A stretch of DNA of 64,000 nt from Candidatus Cloacimonas acidaminovorans str. Evry (GTDB lineage: Bacteria; Cloacimonadota; Cloacimonadia; Cloacimonadales; Cloacimonadaceae), in the NCBI RefSeq assembly GCF_000146065.2, contig NC_020449.1, positions 1,054,001-1,118,000 on the forward strand, in the 5' to 3' direction. Under the pieces are notes generated by a model. It searched no databases and was not told the DNA's origin. It worked only from the letters and a program-made list of their open reading frames with translations. Below, one piece after another: positions 55,943 to 64,000 of the stretch (its first letter is position 1; each line of letters opens with the position of its first letter). A program made the translations under genes and the position numbers.

Positions 55943-57944
55943 ACACTCATTGGTAATTTACAGAAAAGAGCTGATGGAAGTTCTGCGTGATAAAAGAACC
56001 ATTTTTACTACTTTCATCCTTCCTATTATTTTATATCCTTTAATCATTGTCGGTTTTAATTCAATAATGATCCGTCAAACCAAATCACTGGAAGAAAGAG
56101 GAGCTACTGTTGCCGTTCAAGATAGCGTAAATAATAATATATCCCGTCAATTGATTCAGGATTTAACGAAGATTAAAAATTATACCATTATACCATACAG
56201 CGAAACTACTTCCTGGCTTTATGAAAATAAGGATATTCAGAGTATCGTTACCATTCGTGATTCTCTGGGCAGTGACGGAACGCAATTTTTCAAGGTTTAT
56301 ATTCAATATGACAAATCCAAAGAGCAAAGCAGAATGGTCTTTAACAAGCTTTCCGAACAACTTTCCAAAACGGAAAAGGAATTGCAGAAAGAACTATTAC
56401 AGAGTTCAGGTATCAGTCCGGATTTTTTGAACCTGATTGATATTAGGGAACGCGATACTTCCAGTGCGCAAAAGAAAATGGGAATGCTCTTGGGTATGTT
56501 TTTACCCTATATTGTTATTATGATGTTATTTGCGGGTGCATCTATTGTAGCTGCGGATTTGGTAGCGGGGGAAAAAGAAAGAAGAACATTGGAGACCTTG
56601 CTTGTGTCTTCAGTAGGGCGTTTAGAAATTGTTTGTGGTAAATATTTAACGATCATTACCCTGGCAATGTTGAATATGATAGTAAACCTTTTCAGTATCA
56701 GTTTTTCCCTAAAATTTATGCTGGCTAATCAAAGCACAGAAATGGCAGGGGTTGCCTTACCCCTTAATGCCATATTGATTTTGCTGATAGCTATGATTCC
56801 TTTGGCAACTTTATTTGCCGCTATTCTATTATCCATTTCCACTTTCAGCAGGAATATCAAAGAGGCAAGAAGTTATGAGCAGCCCTTGTTGATAATAGCT
56901 ATGCTTTTGGGAATGGTAAGTTTCTTTCCGGCAATTGAAATAAACAATCTGATGGCTTTAATCCCTATTGTTAATATTGCTCTGCTGTTTAAAGGTGTTT
57001 TGATCAACGAATTTACCATTTCTCAAATACTTTTAACTATTTTCAGCACTGTTGTATTGGATGTTATTGCTATTATTATTACGATAAAGCTGTTTAACAC
57101 GGAATCAGTTCTCTTTAGGACAGAAGAAGAAAGCGGTGGTTTGAAAGTTCTTAAGAGAAAGCCCAAAACCTTTTTCAATCCCTACAATGGAATTCTCTAT
57201 TTTTCTATTGCTCTAATTGTGTTATATTATCTTGGCAGTTACTGGCAGGCAAAAGACCTTTTCAGCGGGCTGATTCAAACAGAAATTATTATCATTGCAT
57301 TACCGGTTTTGTTAATTTTAAGGTTATTACGCCTAAAGCCCAAAGAGGTTTTACGATTAAAAAACCCGAATTGGAATAGCTTTCTCTTAATTCCTTTTAT
57401 AGCCGTTTCTGCCCAAATAATTGTGTCTATAATTTCGCAGTTGATCAATATTGTTTTTCCCTTTCCGGAAAAATATCTGGAAGCACTTTCCCAATTATAT
57501 AAAATGAATGAAACCCCTTGGAAGGTTTTTATGGCAATAGCTTTATTGCCTGGAATCTGTGAAGAACTGCTATTTCGGGGATTTATAATCCGCTTTTTTG
57601 AAAAGTATTCAGTGCGCTGGGCTGTTGTAATCAGCGCAATTCTTTTTGCTGCCTATCATCTTGATCCTTTTCGTTTTGTGCCTGTTTTGCTTTTGGGATT
57701 GTTATTAGGTTATTTGGCTATCCGTTCCTGCTCAATTTATGCCAGTATGTTTTCGCATATTATCATTAACGGAATAGCTTTTGTTCTAGTAACTTACAGC
57801 AATACCGGATGGGTAAAATTTATAGCCAAAGATGGAGAAAATCTAAATTATTGGCTAATTGTTCCGGCTTTGATTATATTTTGTATATCTCTTTATGCAT
57901 TTCATAAAGTTACTGCCAAAGGAGAAGAAAAATGTGTGGAATAG
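55932..57944 (+). CDS. ABC-2 permease fused to a CPBP (CAAX-type) intramembrane protease
   Basis: 670 residues. The N-terminal half is a NatB-like ABC-2 permease (transmembrane segments near 20-45 and 200-390, with VAGEKERRTLETLL in the cytoplasmic loop). The C-terminal half, from about 430, is a CPBP protease with the glutamate motif CEELLFRG, AAYHLDPFR and a FSHIIING histidine motif. Such fusions occur in other bacteria. It may export peptides that it also processes. It overlaps both neighbours, by 11 and 13 bases. Confidence 0.9.
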   Translation: MNFKHSLVIYRKELMEVLRDKRTIFTTFILPIILYPLIIVGFNSIMIRQTKSLEERGATVAVQDSVNNNISRQLIQDLTKIKNYTIIPYSETTSWLYENKDIQSIVTIRDSLGSDGTQFFKVYIQYDKSKEQSRMVFNKLSEQLSKTEKELQKELLQSSGISPDFLNLIDIRERDTSSAQKKMGMLLGMFLPYIVIMMLFAGASIVAADLVAGEKERRTLETLLVSSVGRLEIVCGKYLTIITLAMLNMIVNLFSISFSLKFMLANQSTEMAGVALPLNAILILLIAMIPLATLFAAILLSISTFSRNIKEARSYEQPLLIIAMLLGMVSFFPAIEINNLMALIPIVNIALLFKGVLINEFTISQILLTIFSTVVLDVIAIIITIKLFNTESVLFRTEEESGGLKVLKRKPKTFFNPYNGILYFSIALIVLYYLGSYWQAKDLFSGLIQTEIIIIALPVLLILRLLRLKPKEVLRLKNPNWNSFLLIPFIAVSAQIIVSIISQLINIVFPFPEKYLEALSQLYKMNETPWKVFMAIALLPGICEELLFRGFIIRFFEKYSVRWAVVISAILFAAYHLDPFRFVPVLLLGLLLGYLAIRSCSIYASMFSHIIINGIAFVLVTYSNTGWVKFIAKDGENLNYWLIVPALIIFCISLYAFHKVTAKGEEKCVE

Positions 57945-59767
57945 TTGGTTACATAGGTCATCGTAATGCACTGCCTATTGTTGTTGAAGCACTAAAAAGA
58001 TTAGAGTATAGAGGATATGATAGTTCCGGTTGTGCTCTTATTCACGATGGCGAATTACAGGTTTATAAACGAGCAGGCAAAATTATTGAACTGGAACGCT
58101 GTTTGCCAGAACCCAATAAATGCACCGGCAATATAGCCATTGCGCATACCAGATGGGCAACGCATGGAGAACCAAATGAAGTGAATGCTCATCCACATTT
58201 GGATTGTAAAGGTGAAATTGCTATTGTCCATAATGGTATTATTGAGAATTATAAACTCTTGAGAGATAAATTAATAGAACTGGGTCATACTTTTGTAAGC
58301 GAAACTGATACTGAAGTAATTGTCCATCTTATTGAACAGTTTCTTTTAAGTGAAACAACTTTGGAAGATGCTGTTCGCTCTGCTATGACAAAAGTTGAAG
58401 GCACTTACGGGCTGGTAGTTATGTCTTTAAAAGAGCCGGATAAGCTGATTGCCGTGCGCAAAGGTAGTCCTCTTATCATTGGCATTGGTGAAAATGAACA
58501 TTTTATAACCAGCGATGTGAATGCTATAATTATTCATACAAAGCGAGTTATTTACTTACAGGATGATGAATTATGCGTTGTTAAAGCTGACGGTTTTGAA
58601 ATTACGACCTTGGATAAACGCAGTGTAAAACCCGAAATTTCAGTGGTGGACTGGGATATTTCCGCTATTGAAAAAGGTGATTTTAAGCACTTTATGCTGA
58701 AAGAAATTTTTGAACAACCGCTAACTATTGAAAATGCTTTTCGCGGCAGAATAAATCAACATTTGGGAACAGCACGTTTAGGGGGCTTGGGAATTCCCAA
58801 TTTTGAATTGAGAAAAATAAAACAAATTCATTTAGTTGCTTGTGGGACTTCATTTCACGCTGCTTTAATAGGTAAATATATTATTGAAGATATAGCTCGC
58901 ATACCTGTTTTTGCAGAATATGCCTCAGAATATCGCTATCGGAATCCTATCATTCCGGAAGACACTTTGGTCTTTGTAATCAGCCAGTCAGGAGAAACAG
59001 CAGATACCCTTGGAGCTTTAAGAGAAGCCAAAGCAAAGGGTGCCAGGGTGTTAGCCATAACCAATGTAGTCGGTAGTACTATAGCCAGAGAAAGCGATGG
59101 CGGAACTTATATCCATGCAGGAAGTGAAATTGGAGTAGCCAGTACCAAAGCATTTACTTCGCAAGTTACGATTATGACCTTGCTGGCAATTTTATTGGGA
59201 AGAATGAATTATCTCTCTACCGTTAAAGGAATGGAATATATTTCGGAACTGGAAAAAATCCCTTCCAAAGTTGAAAAAATATTGGCACTTAATGAATATA
59301 TTCGGAATATCGCCGCTACTATTAAGGACTGCAAAAATGCACTGTATCTGGGAAGGGGTATAAATTATCCTGTGGCAATGGAAGGAGCACTGAAATTGAA
59401 AGAAATATCTTATATCCATTCTGAGGGCTATCCCGCCGCAGAAATGAAACATGGTCCTATTGCCTTAATAGATAAAAATATGCCTGTGATCGCTATTGCT
59501 ACAAAAGACCCCCTCTACGATAAAATTTATTCCAATTTACAGGAAGTTCGGGCTCGGAAAGCACGGTTGATAACTATCGCTACCGAAGGCGATACAGAGC
59601 TATCTAAAATATCCGAAAATGTAATTTATATTCCCGATACTTTAACTAATCTGCAACCGCTTTTAACCGTTATTCCTTTACAGTTGCTGGCATATAATGT
59701 GGCTGATTTAAAGGGTTTGAATGTTGATCAACCCCGAAACTTAGCCAAAAGCGTTACTGTAGAATAA
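57932..59767 (+). CDS. glmS: Glutamine-fructose-6-phosphate aminotransferase (isomerizing)
   Basis: 611 residues. The N-terminal class II amidotransferase domain has Cys2 as nucleophile (MCGIVGYIG). Two SIS domains follow (HLVACGTSFHAAL and SQSGETADT; AMEGALKLKEISYIHSEGY). The C-terminus LAKSVTVE is canonical. It makes glucosamine-6-phosphate for the cell wall. No glmS ribozyme is possible because it begins inside the preceding gene. Confidence 0.97.
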   Translation: MCGIVGYIGHRNALPIVVEALKRLEYRGYDSSGCALIHDGELQVYKRAGKIIELERCLPEPNKCTGNIAIAHTRWATHGEPNEVNAHPHLDCKGEIAIVHNGIIENYKLLRDKLIELGHTFVSETDTEVIVHLIEQFLLSETTLEDAVRSAMTKVEGTYGLVVMSLKEPDKLIAVRKGSPLIIGIGENEHFITSDVNAIIIHTKRVIYLQDDELCVVKADGFEITTLDKRSVKPEISVVDWDISAIEKGDFKHFMLKEIFEQPLTIENAFRGRINQHLGTARLGGLGIPNFELRKIKQIHLVACGTSFHAALIGKYIIEDIARIPVFAEYASEYRYRNPIIPEDTLVFVISQSGETADTLGALREAKAKGARVLAITNVVGSTIARESDGGTYIHAGSEIGVASTKAFTSQVTIMTLLAILLGRMNYLSTVKGMEYISELEKIPSKVEKILALNEYIRNIAATIKDCKNALYLGRGINYPVAMEGALKLKEISYIHSEGYPAAEMKHGPIALIDKNMPVIAIATKDPLYDKIYSNLQEVRARKARLITIATEGDTELSKISENVIYIPDTLTNLQPLLTVIPLQLLAYNVADLKGLNVDQPRNLAKSVTVE

Positions 59768-60417
59768 TCCTCACAGATTTCACAGATAACAAAGATAAAA
59801 GAAAAGAACACGGATTTTACCGATTATAACGGATTTACAATTATTTAAAACGCAGGTTGGAAAAAGGGATTACAAAGTTTAGAAAGTTGAAAGGGTTTAG
59901 AAGGATAAGATTCCTTAAAAATAGGGAAAGTAACATTGGAAGATTGGTGTCCTCATCTACCTCTTTTTAAAAATGACCAAAAAACCCTTTGTTCTTCGCT
60001 CTTTGCCCTTTGCTAAAAGTCCGAAGGGCAACACCATAATAGCGATGAAGGCGTAATCCCCTCGTAAAATGAAGGAATAATTTTCTCCCCCAATTTCCCC
60101 CAAATTGTATATTCGCAATTTATTGATTATCAATTCGTTCCAAGTCAACCCCGTAACACTGCCGTAACACTTCCGTAACACTTCCCTTATCTCGTTACGG
60201 AGTCGTTACAGAAATGTTATATAATTATTAGAGGATGTAGGGAGCAATAATAATTTCTTGGATGGTTACTAACTTAAAACGAAACTTTTAGGATTTCCTA
60301 ATTGGATAACTCTCAAAAAAACATCAATAAATTACAGACCTTTTACCGGGTAGTCGGAGTTCGCTGAAGCTCCGCAATTTTTTTCTTTGCGGAGGAATGG
60401 TATCCTCCAGCTACACA
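59768..60417. other. Intergenic stretch after glmS, with repeats only
   Basis: Holds R1 copy c (60141-60222), R2 copy d (60352-60419) and CACAGATTTCACAGATAACA-like simple repetition near 59770-59830. An R5-like GTGTCCTCATCTACC is at 59948. No reading frame here has a ribosome binding site or recognisable protein. Confidence 0.6.
60141..60222. repeat. Intergenic repeat R1, copy c
   Basis: CCCCGTAACACTGCCGTAAC, ACTTCCGTAACA units and CTCGTTACGGAGTCGTTAC. It is in the opposite orientation to, and more diverged than, the copies at 17018 and 43559. Confidence 0.65.
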
Positions 60418-60419
60418 AA
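60352..60419. repeat. Intergenic repeat R2, copy d
   Basis: Nested inverted repeat: outer arms GTAGTCGGAG and CTCCAGCTAC, inner arms CTCCGCAA and TTGCGGAG around a T-rich loop. The best preserved copy of the family in the window. Confidence 0.65.
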
Positions 60420-60448
60420 AACCCGGTTTTGGTTAGAAACCGGGTTTT
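60418..60448 (-). terminator. Intrinsic terminator, probably bidirectional
   Basis: A perfect 12-base-pair stem, AAAACCCGGTTT and AAACCGGGTTTT, with a 7-base loop. On the - strand it follows the 60475-60843 gene, and the T-rich arm serves as the run. On the + strand it may also end transcripts coming from glmS. Confidence 0.7.
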
Positions 60449-60474
60449 GGGAATAATCAGGGATAAATAAGGGC

Positions 60475-60843
60475 TTATTCTTTTTCTTCAGTTTCTTCTT
60501 CAACAGGAATATCTTCTGTTTCTTCAGTAGCGGGCATAATGCTGATATCTACAGAGGTCTTGGCAATTTCAGGATAAAAATCATCAATATATTCACGAAT
60601 CGTAGTTTCTATATCGGTGTGCTTATCCAGAATTTCCTGGCTGAAGAAGACCTTAATGCGAGTAGAATTTAGGGTGTGATTTACATTTACCTGTGGCATT
60701 TCGCCATAAACATTATTCAAAAATTCAGGCAATGACTTGGAAAGTTTAGCAGTTCCGCTAATTTTTTTATATGCCTTAAAGCCAAAATGAGCAGCGGCAA
60801 GTGTGCCACCAAGAATCAGGATTTTTTTGAAAAACTTTTTCAT
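60475..60843 (-). CDS. Small membrane-anchored acidic protein, function unknown
   Basis: 122 residues. A basic start (MKKFFKK) and one hydrophobic helix (8-25) precede a soluble domain and a very acidic tail (EETEDIPVEEETEEKE). No family is recognised. It follows the OB-fold gene by 25 bases on the same strand and ends before a terminator, so the two form a small operon. Confidence 0.75.
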   Translation of the reverse strand: MKKFFKKILILGGTLAAAHFGFKAYKKISGTAKLSKSLPEFLNNVYGEMPQVNVNHTLNSTRIKVFFSQEILDKHTDIETTIREYIDDFYPEIAKTSVDISIMPATEETEDIPVEEETEEKE

Positions 60844-60868
60844 TGTTATTACCTCATTAGTTTATTTT

Positions 60869-61585
60869 TTATCTGTAGATGGATTTAATTCTACCCCAGG
60901 AACGGTTCTGAACAGACATTGGCTGCTGGATAACATAGTCCGATGTAGAAATAGGACAAAGGGCAAATTCGCTATAGCCGTAAATTACAATTCCTGTGAG
61001 AGACGAATATTGAGCATTTAAGGCAATTTTATTATTGCGCTCTATGCCAAATTGATTATTCAAAACAAGACAAGTGCCACTACCATCAGTTACTGTGAAA
61101 CGATTTTTAAGAGATTTGTTGCCTGCAGATGTAACATTCAAAAAACGGACATAAACACTTTCGTATGCCTCTGCTTCTCCCGCATTAGATAGCTGACCTG
61201 TAGTTAAAAGAACCGGTTGCGGAAGAGGATTATTACTGCTGATGACCTTAGTTTGAGAAATATCTTGTAAACAAGTCATTCCGTAAAATTCGGAAACGAT
61301 GCCGGAAACTCTTATAAAATCGCCCTTTTTAACTTTTGGATTTCTATCCAGTATAAGAATTCCCCGCCAGGGACCATTTAACTTTTCGCCGATAAAATAA
61401 CCGCCTTCCTTGAAATCCATAGCTGTAACAATTCCTTCTGTGGATACGGTTTTACCTAAATATGGAGAGGGAAAAGTTCCGTCACTGCCTGCTGAAGCAG
61501 TAAACTGAATTTCATATATAGAAATGGCTTCAGCCCCAAAACTGAGGCAAACCAGAGTGCATAGAATAATGATTATCTTTTGCAT
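60869..61585 (-). CDS. Exported OB-fold protein
   Basis: 238 residues. A signal peptide of about 20 residues (MQKIIIILCTLVCLSFGAEA) is followed by SIYEIQFTASAGSDGTFPSP and the TVSTEGIVTAMD and GDFIRVSGIVSEFYGMT strands of an OB-fold. This module is seen in secreted nucleases of the YhcR/ExeM type and in cell-surface proteins. Here no nuclease domain follows, so it is a lone binding domain of unknown ligand. Confidence 0.8.
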   Translation of the reverse strand: MQKIIIILCTLVCLSFGAEAISIYEIQFTASAGSDGTFPSPYLGKTVSTEGIVTAMDFKEGGYFIGEKLNGPWRGILILDRNPKVKKGDFIRVSGIVSEFYGMTCLQDISQTKVISSNNPLPQPVLLTTGQLSNAGEAEAYESVYVRFLNVTSAGNKSLKNRFTVTDGSGTCLVLNNQFGIERNNKIALNAQYSSLTGIVIYGYSEFALCPISTSDYVIQQPMSVQNRSWGRIKSIYR

Positions 61586-61603
61586 TATTACCTCTATAAA
61601 TAC

Positions 61604-61631
61604 ATAATACTTAAATGCAATATCCTGTCAA
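61604..61631 (-). promoter_or_regulatory. Promoter for the OB-fold gene operon
   Basis: On the - strand, TTGACA (61631-61626), a 16-base spacer and TATTAT (61609-61604). The spacing and boxes match the promoter at 40976-41003. An AGAGGT ribosome binding site precedes the start codon. Confidence 0.7.
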
Positions 61632-61724
61632 GTAAAATCATTTAAGTTAGAAAGTGAAATGGTGAGATAGTGTGAGGGTGAGTTGGGAAAGAAAAATAAA
61701 TTCCATTGACGAAATAAAAGAACT

Positions 61725-61730
61725 TATAAT
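61725..61730 (+). promoter_or_regulatory. -10 box (TATAAT) upstream of kbl
   Basis: A perfect TATAAT 43 bases before the kbl ATG. The -35 region is poor (TTCCAT at 61701-61706 is the nearest candidate), so this is a weaker assignment. Confidence 0.4.
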
Positions 61731-61773
61731 TTGGGTTAAACAAAGAAAAACTTATTATAAAGTGAGGAATCAA

Positions 61774-62964
61774 ATGGCTTACGGAAAAATCAAATCCGAT
61801 TTACAAGAACTCTTTAAAGAGCTCAAAGAACAAGGACTTTACAAAGAAGAACGCATTTTAACCACTCCCCAAGGCGCAAAAATTGGTGTTCAAGGCGGTA
61901 AAGAAGCTTTAAACTTTTGTGCTAATAATTATCTCGGGTTAGGTAATAATCCTGAAGTAATCAAAGCTGCACAAGATATTATGAATGATTGGGGTTATGG
62001 ATGTAATTCCGTGCGTTTTATTTGCGGGACACAGGCAATTCATAAACAATTGGAAGAAGCAATGTCCAAGTTTTTAGGAATGGAAGATACCATTCTTTAT
62101 GCTGCCTGTTTTGATGCCAATGGTGGTTTGTTTGAACCTCTTTTGGGTGAAGATAGCGCAATTATTTCCGACGAATTAAATCATGCTTCAATTATTGATG
62201 GCGTTCGTCTTTGCAAGGCAAAACGCTTGCGCTACAAACATAGCAATATGGAAGAGCTGGAAAATGCCTTAAAGGAAAGCCAGGATTGCACTTATCGTAT
62301 TATTTGTACTGACGGTGTTTTCAGTATGGATGGAGATATGGCAAAGTTGGATGAAATTTGCAATCTTGCCGATAAATACGATTCTTTGGTAATGGTAGAT
62401 GATTCTCATGCCACGGGTTATATTGGTAAAAACGGAAGAGGAACTCCAGAATATTTTAACGTTACAGATAGAATTGATATTATAACTACCACATTCGGTA
62501 AAGCATTAGGTGGAGCAAATGGTGGTTGCACTTCCGGACGCAAAGAAATAATTGAACTTTTGCGCCAAAGAAGCCGACCTTATTTGTTTTCCAATACTTT
62601 AGCTCCTTCTATAGTAGGTGCCACCTTAAAGGTTCTTGAAATGCTTTCTCAATCTAATGAACTGAGAGATAAGGTTTGGGAAAATGCAAGTTATTTTCGG
62701 AAAGAAATGGTTTCTGCTGGTTTTGATATAGTTCCAGGAAATACGGCAATCGTTCCTATTATGCTTTATGAAGCACCTTTAGCTATAAAGATGGCGGATA
62801 TGCTTTTAGAAGAAGGAGTTTATGTAATTGGCTTTGTTTATCCTGTTGTCCCCAAAGGCAAAGCGCGTATCCGGGTTCAGCTTTCTGCTGCTCACACTAA
62901 AGAAGATTTGGATTTCACGATTTCTGCCTTTAAGAAAATTGGCAGAGAACTCGGTTTAATTTAA
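61774..62964 (+). CDS. kbl: Glycine C-acetyltransferase / 2-amino-3-ketobutyrate CoA ligase
   Basis: 396 residues. A PLP-dependent alpha-oxoamine synthase that cleaves 2-amino-3-ketobutyrate with CoA to glycine and acetyl-CoA in threonine breakdown. [25 protein letters not shown] and the PLP lysine in [13 protein letters not shown] are present. ATG 61774 is chosen (GAGG upstream) since the family begins at this point; an upstream in-frame extension covers the promoter. Threonine dehydrogenase (tdh) is not in the window. Confidence 0.94.
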   Translation: MAYGKIKSDLQELFKELKEQGLYKEERILTTPQGAKIGVQGGKEALNFCANNYLGLGNNPEVIKAAQDIMNDWGYGCNSVRFICGTQAIHKQLEEAMSKFLGMEDTILYAACFDANGGLFEPLLGEDSAIISDELNHASIIDGVRLCKAKRLRYKHSNMEELENALKESQDCTYRIICTDGVFSMDGDMAKLDEICNLADKYDSLVMVDDSHATGYIGKNGRGTPEYFNVTDRIDIITTTFGKALGGANGGCTSGRKEIIELLRQRSRPYLFSNTLAPSIVGATLKVLEMLSQSNELRDKVWENASYFRKEMVSAGFDIVPGNTAIVPIMLYEAPLAIKMADMLLEEGVYVIGFVYPVVPKGKARIRVQLSAAHTKEDLDFTISAFKKIGRELGLI

Positions 62965-62976
62965 CAGCTAATTTAT

Positions 62977-63016
62977 AAGTGCCGGATTTCTACTTACCGG
63001 CACTTAGCTTTTTTTT
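62977..63016 (+). terminator. Intrinsic terminator after kbl
   Basis: AAGTGCCGG pairs with CCGGCACTT around an 11-base loop, followed after AGC by eight T residues. It lies 12 bases after the kbl stop and ends 8 bases before the rsmI start codon. Confidence 0.85.
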
Positions 63017-63023
63017 ATTTATT

Positions 63024-63887
63024 ATGCCCTCCGGAAATATTTACCTTATTCCTGTGCCTATAGGAAATTTAGGAGATATAACCTTACGAGCTTTGGAATT
63101 GCTGAAAAAAGCGGAACTTATTGCCTGTGAAGATACCAGAGTTACAGCTTTCCTCTTGCAACAATACAAAATTCCCGTTCCGAAACTGATAAGCTTTCAT
63201 AAATTCAATGAAAAACAGAGGGAGGAATACCTTTTTAAATACCTGCAAACTGGAAAGGATTTAATGATTGTTTCTGATGCAGGAAGTCCTGCCATTAGTG
63301 ACCCCGCGGAACATATTGTAAAGGAAGCAATTGCTAAAGGAATAAAGGTTTTTGCTTTGCCTGGAGCCAGTGCAATTTTACCTGCTTTAAGTGTATCCGG
63401 TTTTTCTACCAGACAGTTTCAATTTGTAGGTTTTTTACCTCAGCAACCTAAAAGCAGACGGGAAACTCTGGAACAAATAGCGGAATACCCTTATACTACA
63501 GTTATCTATGAAGCACCTCATCGTATTTGGAAATTGTTAAATGAACTTTATGCGGTTTGCGGTAACCGGAAAATATGTATTTGCAGAGAAATAAGCAAAC
63601 TTCACGAAGAACATATCTATACTACTTTAGAAGAAATTAATAAAAACCCGTCCCTCACTATAAAAGGTGAATTTTGCCTCGTTTTAGATGGTCAAAAACT
63701 TAAAGGTGAAGAGGAAAAAGAACAAGAAGAATTGGATGAAGACGATCTTATTGATTATATAAATAGCGCCCTGGATTTGGGACTAAAAACAAAAGAAATA
63801 AGAGATATGGTTTGTTTAAAATCTTTCCTTTCTTTAAACGATGCATACCAACTGGTAATAAGAGTTAAGAAAGAAAGGGAAAAATGA
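63024..63887 (+). CDS. rsmI: 16S rRNA (cytidine-1402-2'-O)-methyltransferase RsmI
   Basis: 287 residues. A SAM-dependent TP-methylase fold with IYLIPVPIGNLGDITLRA at the N-terminus, ACEDTR, SDAGSPAISDPA and YEAPHRI, the classic RsmI motifs. It methylates 16S rRNA together with RsmH. ATG 63024 fits the family start. No ribosome binding site is visible, and the kbl terminator ends just before it, so translation initiation may be unusual. Confidence 0.93.
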   Translation: MPSGNIYLIPVPIGNLGDITLRALELLKKAELIACEDTRVTAFLLQQYKIPVPKLISFHKFNEKQREEYLFKYLQTGKDLMIVSDAGSPAISDPAEHIVKEAIAKGIKVFALPGASAILPALSVSGFSTRQFQFVGFLPQQPKSRRETLEQIAEYPYTTVIYEAPHRIWKLLNELYAVCGNRKICICREISKLHEEHIYTTLEEINKNPSLTIKGEFCLVLDGQKLKGEEEKEQEELDEDDLIDYINSALDLGLKTKEIRDMVCLKSFLSLNDAYQLVIRVKKEREK

Positions 63888-64000
63888 AACCCTTTTTACT
63901 CTTTGATTTTGATGGCACAATAGCAGATTCTCTTCAGCTGGGGTTAAAAATCGCTAATAATCTTGCTCCTCAATTTGGTTACCGATCCTTTACTGAAGAA
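63884..64000 (+). CDS. HAD-superfamily phosphatase, 3' end beyond the window
   Basis: The first 39 codons are present. They begin MKPFLLFDFDGTIADS, the DxDGT motif I of HAD phosphatases with the nucleophile Asp, and look most like the phosphoglycolate phosphatase (Gph) group. The start overlaps the rsmI stop (ATGA). The substrate cannot be judged from this fragment. Confidence 0.85.
   Translation, partial: MKPFLLFDFDGTIADSLQLGLKIANNLAPQFGYRSFTEE

Noticed and set aside
59957-60181. A 74-codon - strand frame after glmS
   Set aside because: It runs through repeat R1 and has no recognisable protein features.
61672-61773. An N-terminal extension of kbl starting upstream
   Set aside because: It would cover the TATAAT box; the family starts at ATG 61774 behind a GAGG site.
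62979-63023. An N-terminal extension of rsmI
   Set aside because: It would translate the kbl terminator hairpin and adds hydrophobic residues absent from the family.

Overview
The window is 64 kb of an AT-rich, densely packed bacterial chromosome, with mostly housekeeping genes in long head-to-tail operons. The best guide to the organism is a 3-keto-5-aminohexanoate cleavage enzyme at 6922-7752. Its residues E14, H46, H48, S82, T106, R226, E230 and D231 fall exactly where I recall them in the crystallised enzyme of Candidatus Cloacimonas acidaminovorans. A class II (B12) ribonucleotide reductase, HydG, a BcrAD-type activase and a CPBP-fused ABC permease also fit an anaerobic, amino-acid-fermenting Cloacimonadota member. 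This assignment rests on memory, not on a search.

Layout. 1-6.7 kb: ppx/gppA-like fragment, miaB, yicC, a small membrane protein, rnr and murI, all +. 6.9-16.9 kb: a long + run of kce, nrdJ, a zinc-ribbon membrane protein, apbE, folE2, an M16 peptidase, a BcrAD-type activase and a PHP phosphatase. 17-19.2 kb: a promoter, an unusually structured 5' leader, a TM1266-type regulator and hydG. 19.3-23.3 kb: queC, asparaginase and two glycosyltransferases. 23.4-27.7 kb (-): yebC, ruvC, ruvA, rsmB, a PASTA protein and an unknown gene, behind a good sigma70-type promoter. 28-32.6 kb: an EF-G-like GTPase (-), then rpsT, mtgA and a DUF2851 gene (+).

32.9-43.3 kb is the accessory part: a two-gene restriction-like pair (PLD-SNF2 helicase plus Eco57I-type methylase), a broken AbiJ-NTD4-like gene, an AbiL-like AAA ATPase followed by a truncated RloB partner, and an unrecognised 221-residue protein. 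Several families of palindromic repeats lie in and around it. 43.8-53.9 kb (-): methyltransferase, rho, a TPR/SPOR protein, mutS, a SurA/PpiD-like lipoprotein, tadA, tRNA-Ser(CGA), and then an ECF-type transporter set. In that set two small ATPase proteins carry complementary halves of the ABC motifs. 54-64 kb: patatin (-), ABC-2 exporter genes and glmS (+), an OB-fold secreted protein and a small membrane protein (-), then kbl, rsmI and the start of a HAD phosphatase (+).

The strongest leads are the split ABC ATPase operon (43.8-45.8 kb), the PLD-helicase/methylase pair (32.9-40.0 kb) and the structured leader in front of the hydG operon (17.4-17.5 kb). At several promoters a TTGACA-like -35 box sits 16-17 bases from a TATTAT/TATAAT-like -10 box, and most genes have GGAG/AAGG-type ribosome binding sites, so sigma70-type initiation seems usual here.
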